Positions 43,128 to 50,456 of a stretch of DNA of 51,746 bases are shown here, piece after piece. The stretch comes from Halalkalibacter alkalisediminis. GTDB lineage: Bacteria; Bacillota; Bacilli; Bacillales; Bacillaceae_D. The translations under genes were made by a program, and so were the position numbers. The notes beneath the pieces are model-generated. The model was given only the letters and a program-made list of their open reading frames with translations, was not told the origin of the DNA and did no database searches. The DNA is taken from positions 1-51,746 of the forward strand of contig NZ_JAQQWT010000022.1 in NCBI RefSeq assembly GCF_028610705.1. Direction: 5' to 3'. The first letter of the stretch is position 1, and every line of letters starts with the position of its first letter.

Positions 43128-44720
43128 TTACAAAACTAGCTTCACCTTTTTTATTAGGATAAGCAATGTTGACATTCCCAATAAGAGAGTAATAATTGTC
43201 GCTATAAATGATTGATCCACAAACCATATTAAGCTAAAGTGAACCGCTATGATTAGGATCAATATTGGTAATCCATACAGGAGACTGATTAAAACATTCG
43301 GATTTGATTTAATCGCCTCTGCTGGGTTTTCCCAATCTAGACTTGGTTTTTTCATATCGTAGAGTGGTGTGAGAAGGTTATAGCAAATGACTAGACTTGT
43401 GATAGTCAGCAGCAATGCTATACTTTCAAATTCCCAGAACCCAAATAGAGCCAATATTAAATAACTTACCAAAATAGCCATAATACTCATTATTGACGAA
43501 ATGACGACTTTCGAAAAATAGACATAGTTCTTATTAAAGGGAGCACTCTTCAATAGATAATGATATTTTCCCTCTCTTGAATATGGTGTACCACTTATAT
43601 TATTTATACAGCACAGAAACAGGACAACATATGAAAAGAATGATCCTAAAAAACCTTTATTTGAAAGAATGAAATAGGATGGAAATACATCCTTTTGTAC
43701 TAATACTAATAAGATCACTGCACCAATGGGAGGCAGTAGGAGACCTAAGGCAATCTGCATTTTAAAATATGCTTCTGATTGAATAATCCATAGTTCTCTT
43801 TGTAAATAGTTAACCCATTGACTATTAGTAATTCTAACTCTTGATGGTCTTAGACTCGTTTCACTTTGTTCAGATACTCCATTCTTAACATAACTGAAAG
43901 AGCATATTTTTATCACAATATAATATAATAAAATACTAATTAAAATGGTGAAACTTAACATCACAACCCATAGTCCCATTTGCTCCAAGGTGGTAAAACT
44001 CGTCACAATCAAGCTAATTAGCGCCATGTTATTGAACGTTTCATACATCGTCAGAAGGACAAATTCCACCGAGTTCAGTAAACCTTCAATTGATGTTACA
44101 TCCATTTGTGACAGAAATGTTGAGATGGTAACCGTCATTTTGCTAGAAAAGTAAACTAGGCAGCCGATCAATACGAGGAGGATAACAGCCATGTTGGCAG
44201 CTAAATAGTCTACTTTATTTTTAAATCGATAATACTGTGTATTCACAATAGAAAGAAGAAAGAGGAGAAGCAGAGCTGTTAAAACATTTACTATTGGTAT
44301 GAAGAGTAGCAGCTTCATTGCTTCGATGATTCTAATTTCGATAAGTAAAAGCACTAAAGTAGGGATTTGAACAAGCATTGAAATCACCATAGGAACCCAT
44401 AGACTACTGATCACCTTAGCGGTTATAATTTCTCTAGCACTTAAGGGAAGAGGAACTAACATGTTAAATTCATAATATGCAAACACCTGAGAAATGGAGA
44501 AATAACAAACCAATGCAAAGATAAGCACACTCGATATCAGTAAATTGTAAAACATGAACATAGGCGTATTTCCTAGTAAAAATACGGCGAGATTCACCAC
44601 TGTTAATTGGACAAACATGTAGAAAGCAGCTATAATCAATACGACTTGAAGCATCGGTTGCTTGGGTCTTCTATAAAAGGAAGAAACGAAAAATTTAATT
44701 AATTGACGTTTTTCGTTCAT
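43128..44720 (-). CDS. ABC-2 type exporter permease (second transporter)
   Basis: The 530-residue membrane protein has about 12 hydrophobic segments. It includes a conserved early stretch MLVPLPLSAREIITAKVISS, typical of large ABC-2 permeases that partner with a single ATPase, where a PLS-x-x-E-x-x-x-AK motif follows the first helices. It overlaps the preceding ATPase gene by 26 bp, so the two are translated together and form one transporter. The location between the regulator and the NRPS operon suggests peptide export or immunity, but the substrate is inferred only from context. Confidence 0.82.
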   Translation of the reverse strand: MNEKRQLIKFFVSSFYRRPKQPMLQVVLIIAAFYMFVQLTVVNLAVFLLGNTPMFMFYNLLISSVLIFALVCYFSISQVFAYYEFNMLVPLPLSAREIITAKVISSLWVPMVISMLVQIPTLVLLLIEIRIIEAMKLLLFIPIVNVLTALLLLFLLSIVNTQYYRFKNKVDYLAANMAVILLVLIGCLVYFSSKMTVTISTFLSQMDVTSIEGLLNSVEFVLLTMYETFNNMALISLIVTSFTTLEQMGLWVVMLSFTILISILLYYIVIKICSFSYVKNGVSEQSETSLRPSRVRITNSQWVNYLQRELWIIQSEAYFKMQIALGLLLPPIGAVILLVLVQKDVFPSYFILSNKGFLGSFFSYVVLFLCCINNISGTPYSREGKYHYLLKSAPFNKNYVYFSKVVISSIMSIMAILVSYLILALFGFWEFESIALLLTITSLVICYNLLTPLYDMKKPSLDWENPAEAIKSNPNVLISLLYGLPILILIIAVHFSLIWFVDQSFIATIITLLLGMSTLLILIKKVKLVL

Positions 44721-45411
44721 ATACTTGTGCCTCCATAAAAATGGACTCTAATGATTCTTCGCCGAGGATATTTTGAATATCATCATGTAAAATAATCTTT
44801 CCTTCTTTTAGAATAGCAACAGTACTACATACCTTTTCAGCGATGTCTAATAAATGGGTAGAAAAGAATACGGTCCCACCCATTTCTACATAGTGTTTGA
44901 TTAATTCTTTAAAGACTAGAACCGCATTTGGATCTAAACCGTTTAAAGGTTCATCCATAATAATAATAGGGGGAGAAATTACAAAAGCAGCAATTAATAA
45001 AACTTTACGGAGCATTCCGTACGAATACGTCCCCATTGGTTTAGTTACGGCCTCTTGCATATCAAATTTCTCAATAAACTGATCAAACCTTTTTTTATCC
45101 TTTTCCCCATATAGGTTCATTAAAAAACAAATCCAGTCATATCCCGATACATTTTTAAAGACATTAATCGTATCAGGTATGAAAAAAAATTGCTTCTTAT
45201 ACTCAATTCCAGCTTCTTTAGAGAGACCATTGATTTCTACTTTGCCTTTTTGATAATCCACAATGCCTGTAATAACGTTTAATGTTGTAGTTTTACCGGC
45301 GCCATTCCCTCCAACAAACCCTAATATTTCGCCTTTTTTTATGTTGAGATCTAATCCGTTTAAGACTTTCTTTGAGGTATAGCTTTTTTCTAAGTTTGTA
45401 ATCCTTAACAT
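44695..45411 (-). CDS. ABC transporter ATP-binding protein (second transporter)
   Basis: The 238-residue ATPase has Walker A GGNGAGKTTT, Q-loop KKQFFFIPD, Walker B IIIMDEPLNGLDP and the switch His in FFSTHLLD. The signature motif is altered: YSYGMLRKVLL instead of LSGGQ, as in several ABC-2 drug and bacteriocin exporters. AGGAGG precedes the ATG. It pairs with the overlapping permease at 43128 and lies 33 bp after the first permease, in the same transcript. Confidence 0.9.
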   Translation of the reverse strand: MLRITNLEKSYTSKKVLNGLDLNIKKGEILGFVGGNGAGKTTTLNVITGIVDYQKGKVEINGLSKEAGIEYKKQFFFIPDTINVFKNVSGYDWICFLMNLYGEKDKKRFDQFIEKFDMQEAVTKPMGTYSYGMLRKVLLIAAFVISPPIIIMDEPLNGLDPNAVLVFKELIKHYVEMGGTVFFSTHLLDIAEKVCSTVAILKEGKIILHDDIQNILGEESLESIFMEAQVYERKTSIN

Positions 45412-45444
45412 CTCTTAACCTCCTAGCATTTGTGTATACTTACA

Positions 45445-46236
45445 TTATTGCTCATTACTAAACTTCTTTTTTGTGATCCAATTATTTGTAATGCTAAGTG
45501 TGAAAATAGTTAGAAGTAATGTTGCTATTCCACTGAAGATGACACTCTTATTAATTGATCCTACAACCAATACTTCCATCGCATAATGACTCATACTGGC
45601 AGGATTAATAGAATCGATAATAGGACTTAGCCCCACTATCATTCTACAAAAAATTAAAAAAACAATTGAGATTAAAGCTATAATTCCCTGACCATTGAAA
45701 ATGGTGCTTATCATTGTCGTAAATCCAACAATGAACAACACCCAAACTAGATAAAAGACTAACGCAGTTAGTAGGTCCGCAAGTGGAATACTTGTAAATA
45801 GAAATTGAACATAAAAGTATGAAGCAACATAACCGATTGCCACGCTCAAAGCAATAAACAGATAGTTGGAGACTACTTTACCACTAATATAGGATCCAAC
45901 CATAACAGGTCTTGTTAGAATAAAAGCTAACATTCCATTTGATTTATCAGACTGAACAATCCCCATCATCGAAACAATGATAATAATCAAACCTAATTGA
46001 TCAAATTGAGAGGCCAATGTCGTAGCTAATACTTCTCCACCACTTTGAGCGGCCATGCTTGGATCAATGATAATCCCCTCACTACCACCAAGTGCCTCTA
46101 ATATTGAAGGTAAATAATAACTAATAATTGGTTGAGTCATCCCTAAAAATAGATACACAAGGGGTAGCCAAATAATCTTATATTCCCGAAGCATTTGAAC
46201 AAACTCTTTTTTTAGAATTACTGTGAAGTTATTCAT
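45445..46236 (-). CDS. ABC permease, YxlG-like (first transporter)
   Basis: The 263-residue protein has six membrane helices and a large first extracellular loop (residues about 43-75) typical of ABC-2 permeases of the YxlG/NosY type. It overlaps the upstream ATPase by 4 bp. Order and sizes (a PLD nuclease N-terminal-like protein, ATPase, permease) match the yxlE-yxlF-yxlG part of the sigma-Y operon of Bacillus subtilis. Here a HTH regulator replaces sigma-Y. The role is probably export or resistance; the substrate is not known. Confidence 0.85.
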   Translation of the reverse strand: MNNFTVILKKEFVQMLREYKIIWLPLVYLFLGMTQPIISYYLPSILEALGGSEGIIIDPSMAAQSGGEVLATTLASQFDQLGLIIIIVSMMGIVQSDKSNGMLAFILTRPVMVGSYISGKVVSNYLFIALSVAIGYVASYFYVQFLFTSIPLADLLTALVFYLVWVLFIVGFTTMISTIFNGQGIIALISIVFLIFCRMIVGLSPIIDSINPASMSHYAMEVLVVGSINKSVIFSGIATLLLTIFTLSITNNWITKKKFSNEQ

Positions 46237-47138
46237 TTCGCCACCACCAATTTTAAGAAGATCTCTTCAAGAGTATCGTTATCTATCTCAAATTTTGCTA
46301 TATCGACATTATGCATAAGAGCACTTTTTAACAACATATTTTTGTTCAGTTGTATATTTTCAACCTCTACTTTCACCTTATTTCCGATGACCTCTACGTC
46401 TTTAACATACTCTTCTTTCGCAATGATCTGAACCCATTGCAGGTCTTTGCTTGCCATCTCAATATTCAGCTTATTTTGACTGTTTTGGTTTAATAGTTCA
46501 GTCAGTGTCGTATCTTCAATCTTTTCACCATTTTTGATTATGACAAATCGTTCACAAATCTCTTCTGCATCTCCTAAAATATGAGTTGATAGCAAAATTG
46601 TGGTTTCCTTTTTGATTTCTTCGATGATATTAAGTACTTCCCGTCGACCAACTGGATCTAGAGCTGATACTGGTTCATCCATGACAATAAGCGCTGGCTT
46701 ATGCAGCAATGCCTGGGCAATCCCTAGTCTCTGCTTCATCCCACCTGAAAAAGTTCCAACCCTTGAGTTCTCTTCTCCACTTAATCCTACTTTGTTCAAT
46801 ATTTTTGGTATCGCTTCTGTTAATTCTTCTTTTTTAACTCCTGATAACTGTCCCATAAATGACAAGGTTTCTTTTGCTGTCATCCATGAGTAGAAATTCG
46901 GATATTGAGGTAGATAGCCGATTTCTCTTTTCATTAGTGAAATCTTCTTACCATCAAGAAGAACTTCCCCCTCAGTTGGGTCAAGTATATCTGAAATCAC
47001 TTTAATTAGTGTCGACTTACCAGCTCCATTAGGTCCTATTAATCCAACACATTCTCCAGATTGAAGCTCCATTGAAAACTGATTAACGGCTGTTTTTTCT
47101 TTAAATGTCTTTGTGACATTTCTGATTTCAAGTCTCAT
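46233..47138 (-). CDS. ABC transporter ATP-binding protein, YxlF-like
   Basis: The 301-residue ATPase has all motifs: Walker A GPNGAGKST, Q-loop IGYLPQYPNF, signature FSGGMKQRLGIAQ, Walker B LIVMDEPVSALDP and switch His LLSTHIL. After the nucleotide domain there is a C-terminal extension of about 80 residues, common in ABC-2 exporters of this group. Its start overlaps the stop of the YxlE-like gene by 4 bp and its end overlaps the permease by 4 bp, so the three genes are translationally coupled. Confidence 0.92.
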   Translation of the reverse strand: MRLEIRNVTKTFKEKTAVNQFSMELQSGECVGLIGPNGAGKSTLIKVISDILDPTEGEVLLDGKKISLMKREIGYLPQYPNFYSWMTAKETLSFMGQLSGVKKEELTEAIPKILNKVGLSGEENSRVGTFSGGMKQRLGIAQALLHKPALIVMDEPVSALDPVGRREVLNIIEEIKKETTILLSTHILGDAEEICERFVIIKNGEKIEDTTLTELLNQNSQNKLNIEMASKDLQWVQIIAKEEYVKDVEVIGNKVKVEVENIQLNKNMLLKSALMHNVDIAKFEIDNDTLEEIFLKLVVAK

Positions 47139-47371
47139 CTTTCACTTTCCTTTCTGCCGATGACCAAATATAATATTGGCCCGAGGGTATTTACAAAAAG
47201 TATAATTAAGGTCCATAGTAATACGTTATTTCTTCTCTTTCGATTTCTATACAAATCAATTAATGCAATCAGTATTAAGATCCATCCAATAACAAGGACA
47301 GGTAAAATAAATGGTAGAAAAGACATAATATCTATATTCTTCAACGTGTCTATTCCATAATGTAATTTCAT
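47135..47371 (-). CDS. PLD nuclease N-terminal-like membrane protein, YxlE-like
   Basis: I choose ATG 47371 with AGGAGG ten bases upstream; the GTG at 47380 abuts the ribosome site. The 78-residue protein has two membrane helices (IMSFLPFILPVLVIGWILIL and LLWTLIILFVNTLGPILYLV) and the ending GPILYLVIGRKE. This is the PLDc_N pattern (two helices, then GP-x-x-YL-x-x-G-x-x). In the YxlEFG arrangement it is a small partner of the ABC transporter. It is first in the exporter operon, directly behind the palindrome at 47392-47415. Confidence 0.85.
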   Translation of the reverse strand: MKLHYGIDTLKNIDIMSFLPFILPVLVIGWILILIALIDLYRNRKRRNNVLLWTLIILFVNTLGPILYLVIGRKESER

Positions 47372-47391
47372 GGCTCTCACTCCTCCTATTA

Positions 47392-47415
47392 ATCATTATC
47401 ATTATTGATAATGAT
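47392..47415. promoter_or_regulatory. Palindromic operator candidate before the exporter operon
   Basis: ATCATTATCA (47392-47401) and TGATAATGAT (47406-47415) are perfect 10-bp arms with centre TTAT. It lies about 20 bp before the YxlE-like start codon, a place where a bound repressor would block transcription. The central 18 bases are the same as those at 42506-42523. Confidence 0.65.
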
Positions 47416-47473
47416 AACATAACATTTGGAAATTCGCACCTGTTTTTTTAAAATTATTGTTTTAATTATTATT

Positions 47474-47509
47474 GTTATTTATAATGATAATATTATCATT
47501 TTAAATAAC
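47474..47509. promoter_or_regulatory. 36-bp near-perfect palindrome before the regulator gene
   Basis: The two 18-bp arms (47474-47491 and 47492-47509) start GTTATTTA and contain AATGATAAT at the centre; only one base pair does not match. The central 18 bases, AATGATAATATTATCATT, form a perfect palindrome. It lies 64 bp before the HTH gene at 47573 and shares the TGATAAT half-site with the other two operators. Autoregulation is inferred. A Fur-like site is an alternative reading. Confidence 0.65.
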
Positions 47510-47572
47510 AATACATAGAAACACTTAATAAGAACGCATAGAAACAAAAAAACGGAATGTTAGGAGCATATT

Positions 47573-48118
47573 ATGATTAACAAAGCTGAGATTTTAATGC
47601 ACCCAGTACGAATAAAAATTTCCCAAGCTTTAATGAGGAACAGAGACAATGGACTAACCCCACTCGAAATGCTGAAAATTATTGAGGATGTTCCCCAAGC
47701 TACACTCTATAGACATATTCAAGTGTTGGTGGATTATGGCGTTATCCGTGTACTCAAAGAGAAAAAAGTTAGATCCGTCTCTGAAAAGTATTATGTTCTT
47801 AATGAAGAAGAAGCTAGACTTAGTGGGGATGAATGGAAAAAATCGCCAAAAGAAAAGAAACTAAATTATTTTTCCTATTATCAGTTATCACTAATGAATC
47901 AATACCAGAACTACCTTACAAAATTAGAAGAAAGGGAACATGCAGAGGACGGTTCCACCTTCTCACTTTTAGAACTAAAGCTCGATGATCAAACATTTCG
48001 CACCTTTCAAAATGAATTAAATGAGCTGATGATCAAGTATTATAAGGCAACGAAACAAAGCAAACTGAAAGACGCTCCTATTCAAACGATTGGGGTTACT
48101 ATTATCCCCGAATCTTAA
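47573..48118 (+). CDS. ArsR-like winged-helix transcriptional regulator
   Basis: The 181-residue protein has a winged HTH at about residues 1-80 (ILMHPVRIKISQALM, LTPLEMLKIIEDVPQATLYR with HIQVLVDYGVIRVL), an ArsR/HTH_20-type layout. A helical, acidic C-terminal half (FSYYQLSLMNQYQNYLTKLE) probably gives dimerisation or ligand sensing. No metal-binding cysteines are present. It is transcribed away from the exporter operon, with palindromic sites in between. I infer that it controls the exporters and perhaps the NRPS operon. It is followed by a strong terminator. Confidence 0.85.
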   Translation: MINKAEILMHPVRIKISQALMRNRDNGLTPLEMLKIIEDVPQATLYRHIQVLVDYGVIRVLKEKKVRSVSEKYYVLNEEEARLSGDEWKKSPKEKKLNYFSYYQLSLMNQYQNYLTKLEEREHAEDGSTFSLLELKLDDQTFRTFQNELNELMIKYYKATKQSKLKDAPIQTIGVTIIPES

Positions 48119-48177
48119 ATACAGGTCTCTTCATACGTTCCTTTCTAAAGTGATCATTCTGTAGGATCTGGAATAGG

Positions 48178-48213
48178 AAAAAGGGTGTCACGATTGGCAC
48201 CCTTTCTTTTTAC
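48178..48213 (+). terminator. Terminator of the regulator gene
   Basis: AAAGGGTG (48180-48187) and CACCCTTT (48198-48205) pair perfectly around a 10-base loop and are followed by CTTTTT. Confidence 0.9.
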
Positions 48214-48216
48214 ATG

Positions 48217-48324
48217 TTAGAAAAGGAGGGTTTCCATATTCAGCATGTAGGAATTCGCCTTCTCCCCTTCCTTCCTGTACATACTAATTCTCTCTTCATT
48301 CCAAACATAGTTAAACCTTGCCAC
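48217..48324 (-). CDS. Possible 35-residue protein
   Basis: GTG 48324 with AGGAGG eleven bases upstream opens a frame ARFNYVWNEERISMYRKEGE, then KANSYMLNMETLLF. It fits exactly between two terminators. I do not recognise it. It may be a real small gene or the 5' end of a lost one. Confidence 0.25.
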   Translation of the reverse strand: MARFNYVWNEERISMYRKEGEKANSYMLNMETLLF

Positions 48325-48344
48325 CTTATCACCAACCTCCTAAT

Positions 48345-48376
48345 AAAAAACACAACTGTAAGTACAAGTTGTGTTT
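48345..48376 (-). terminator. Terminator of the M23 peptidase remnant
   Basis: AAACACAACT (48348-48357) and AGTTGTGTTT (48367-48376) form a 10-bp stem. On the minus strand a T-run follows. Confidence 0.8.
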
Positions 48377-48395
48377 AGTCTAACCGCCTATTTAT

Positions 48396-48640
48396 TCATT
48401 TCAAGAATTTTTTTTGCACATAAAATTTAAGGAATTTTTTGTCGCTAGACATTACTTTTCGTGGTATATAACGTAATGGATCAACCGCATTTGACTTCGC
48501 ACCATTCCAACCGCCTTCATATACTTCAAAGTGAAGGTGTGGTCCAAATGATTGTCCAGTATCCCCATCATACCTAAACGCTGCCCATCTGATACTTCAC
48601 GATTTTCTAAATGCGTTAACTTGGATATCAGGCCGCGATA
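48396..48640 (-). pseudogene. M23 (LytM) peptidase, C-terminal remnant with frameshift
   Basis: Minus-strand reading: NESTYYRGLISKLTHLENRE, VSDGQRLGMMG, a one-base frameshift, then DTGQSFGPHLHFEVYEGGWN and a basic tail to TGA. The HxH of GPHLHFE is the last zinc-ligand motif of M23 endopeptidases, and RLGMMG-DTGQS is the family's preceding turn. The N-terminal part with the first zinc ligands is missing. It was once a cell-wall or spore-wall peptidase and is not functional now. Confidence 0.8.
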
Positions 48641-48765
48641 ATAAGTAGATTCATTAAAAGCAACCTAGCAAACCAACAATTGAGTAGAAGCAGGCATCTC
48701 TTATTGGCTGCCTGCTTCCTCTTTAAAATAAGCTGCGAACTCAATATGTGAGGGTTTTGTGTGGT

Positions 48766-49911
48766 CTAATAACCTATATCTGCCTTTTTAATCCAACCAA
48801 TTGTGTTCGTATTATTTAAATGATGGAAGAATAACTTATCGTCTGACTCAGTTGCTCCAGTGATTTCTGTATATGAACTATCTGGATCTTGTAAATCAGC
48901 TAAAACTTCTCCTGATTCATTAATGGCTATAACATGAGAATATCCATTACCTTTAGGCAACAGAAAGTCAGGTAAGCGCATCGCTATAGAACGAAGCCAT
49001 GGTTTGTTTGCACTATAGTCTAAAAAGTCATTTCGAGGATAAATTAATCCAATCCAGTATCTTCCATCTTCCCCTTGCACTATATTATCAGGTAGGCCTG
49101 GTAAATTATCAATGACGATCTGTGCAGATTTATTCTGTTTGAATGCACTGGTGTTTTCTGCAGTTACGTCTAATTTCCAAACACGATATTTTCCTGTTTC
49201 GTTTATGAATAAATACTGTTCATCTTCACTTAAAGCAATTCCATTTGCAAAACTTAAGTCATTTATTAATACTCGTGTTTGTTGTGTTTGAGGATTGTAT
49301 TCCAATACTCTTCCCGAACTGCTATTGGCTAATATGTCTAGTTCACCAGCTTTTCCAACATCACCAATTTCCTTTGCCTTCACTTGTAATGAGGCATCTG
49401 TAAAGTAAATCAAACCGTTTTTTGCCACTACAACAGCGTCAGCAAAATAAATGGGATAGCTATCGGCGGAATCAGTTAAAAGTTCTGTCTCTGCTCCCCC
49501 CTCAAGGATCGTCACTCGAAGCAATCCACCATGGTCTCCATACAAAGGATCAGCAATGATAAGTGCTCCCTCTGAATCAAAGTCGAATCCAAGAGGACGT
49601 CCCCCTGTATTTACGACAATTTCAATTTCTGATCCATCAGGGCGAACTCGGATAATTTCTCCATCCTTCATCGCGGCATACAGCCAATTATCTCGATACA
49701 CAATATGCTCTGGTTGTTTATAATGATCTAGTTCAATAAATCCCATTCCTGCTAACCTACTATTCACTTTATGTGGACCTGTATATCCTTCTGACTTTGG
49801 AGCATCCCAATTCGGAGAATGAATCGGTACGGGCCATAACGTTAAATAAAGTATGAGGAGTAATGTACTTAGACCAATAATTAAATAACCTTTCTTCTTT
49901 AGGCTCATCAT
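48766..49911 (-). CDS. SMP-30/strictosidine synthase-like protein, membrane anchored
   Basis: The 381-residue protein has one N-terminal membrane helix (residues about 6-27, GYLIIGLSTLLLILYLTLWP), with no lipobox or clear cleavage site. A six-bladed propeller of the SMP-30/gluconolactonase/strictosidine-synthase type follows: QPEHIVYRDNWLYAAMKDGE, GRPLGFDFDSEGALIIAD, LIYFTDAS, FANGIALSEDEQYLFINET and LPGLPDNIVQGEDGRYWIGL. Family members bind Ca2+ or other metal through the DN/N residues and often act as lactonases. The catalytic domain should face outside the cell. Substrate unknown. No operon partner. Confidence 0.85.
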   Translation of the reverse strand: MMSLKKKGYLIIGLSTLLLILYLTLWPVPIHSPNWDAPKSEGYTGPHKVNSRLAGMGFIELDHYKQPEHIVYRDNWLYAAMKDGEIIRVRPDGSEIEIVVNTGGRPLGFDFDSEGALIIADPLYGDHGGLLRVTILEGGAETELLTDSADSYPIYFADAVVVAKNGLIYFTDASLQVKAKEIGDVGKAGELDILANSSSGRVLEYNPQTQQTRVLINDLSFANGIALSEDEQYLFINETGKYRVWKLDVTAENTSAFKQNKSAQIVIDNLPGLPDNIVQGEDGRYWIGLIYPRNDFLDYSANKPWLRSIAMRLPDFLLPKGNGYSHVIAINESGEVLADLQDPDSSYTEITGATESDDKLFFHHLNNTNTIGWIKKADIGY

Positions 49912-50045
49912 CTTTTTCCCTTCTTATGTGCTGGAGTCAGGCACTATTTAGAGATAACTAGTTTGAAGTGAACGATGTCGACAATGGGACAACTTACTTC
50001 AATAATCGTCTCTCTACTCCTCTGAGCTGGTTTAGTAGATAAGAT
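49912..50045. other. Short intergenic stretch
   Basis: No gene or hairpin of note between the SMP-30-like start and the small membrane-gene remnant. Confidence 0.3.
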
Positions 50046-50278
50046 TTAAAAATGTACTTCTCCAATTAGAACGCCTATAACAATGATGGCAGAAAGAAAA
50101 GCTACTACTGAAGTAAAATCTTATTAAATAAACGAATAGGTTTTAGACCAGTTTTCAGCTTATTTGAAAAAGTTAACATTACAATCAGTATAGCAATACT
50201 TATGATTGATGCTATTAAGTCAGTGAAAGTGAATGGCTTGCTTATATAATCATCCGAGTAATAACTAGTAAAGATCAA
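50046..50278 (-). pseudogene. Small two-helix membrane protein, frameshifted
   Basis: From TTG 50278 the frame reads IFTSYYSDDYISKPFTFTDL, one hydrophobic helix (IASIISIAILIVMLTF) and LKTGLKPIRLFNKILLQ before TAG. In the next frame the sequence continues TSVVAFLSAIIVIGVLIGEV and ends at TAA 50048-50046. Joined across the shift at about 50130 they make a protein of about 77 residues with two helices. The family is unknown, and the start codon is weak. Confidence 0.4.
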
Positions 50279-50314
50279 CACTCCTCAACCATGTTATGTA
50301 AATGAGTCATCCAT

Positions 50315-50355
50315 GAAGGCACAACGAGCAGATAAAATCCGCTAGTTGTGCCTTC
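50315..50355. repeat. 11-bp inverted repeat
   Basis: GAAGGCACAAC (50315-50325) and GTTGTGCCTTC (50345-50355) pair perfectly around a 19-base loop. The short TTTC after it on the plus strand makes it a weak terminator candidate. Confidence 0.6.
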
Positions 50356-50384
50356 TTTCACGCAAAACTTCCGATTGTCCCCTG

Positions 50385-50416
50385 TTAAAACCTGTCCCCT
50401 TGCTTCGGGACAGGTT
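50385..50416 (-). terminator. Terminator of fbp
   Basis: AACCTGTCCC (50389-50398) and GGGACAGGTT (50407-50416) form a 10-bp stem. On the minus strand TTTTAAC follows. It lies 41 bp past the fbp stop and is of the GGGACAGG type also seen at 7483-7517. Confidence 0.65.
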
Positions 50417-50456
50417 CATTGACTCCCTGGATCGTGGTTCCTATCCCTTCGGCCTT

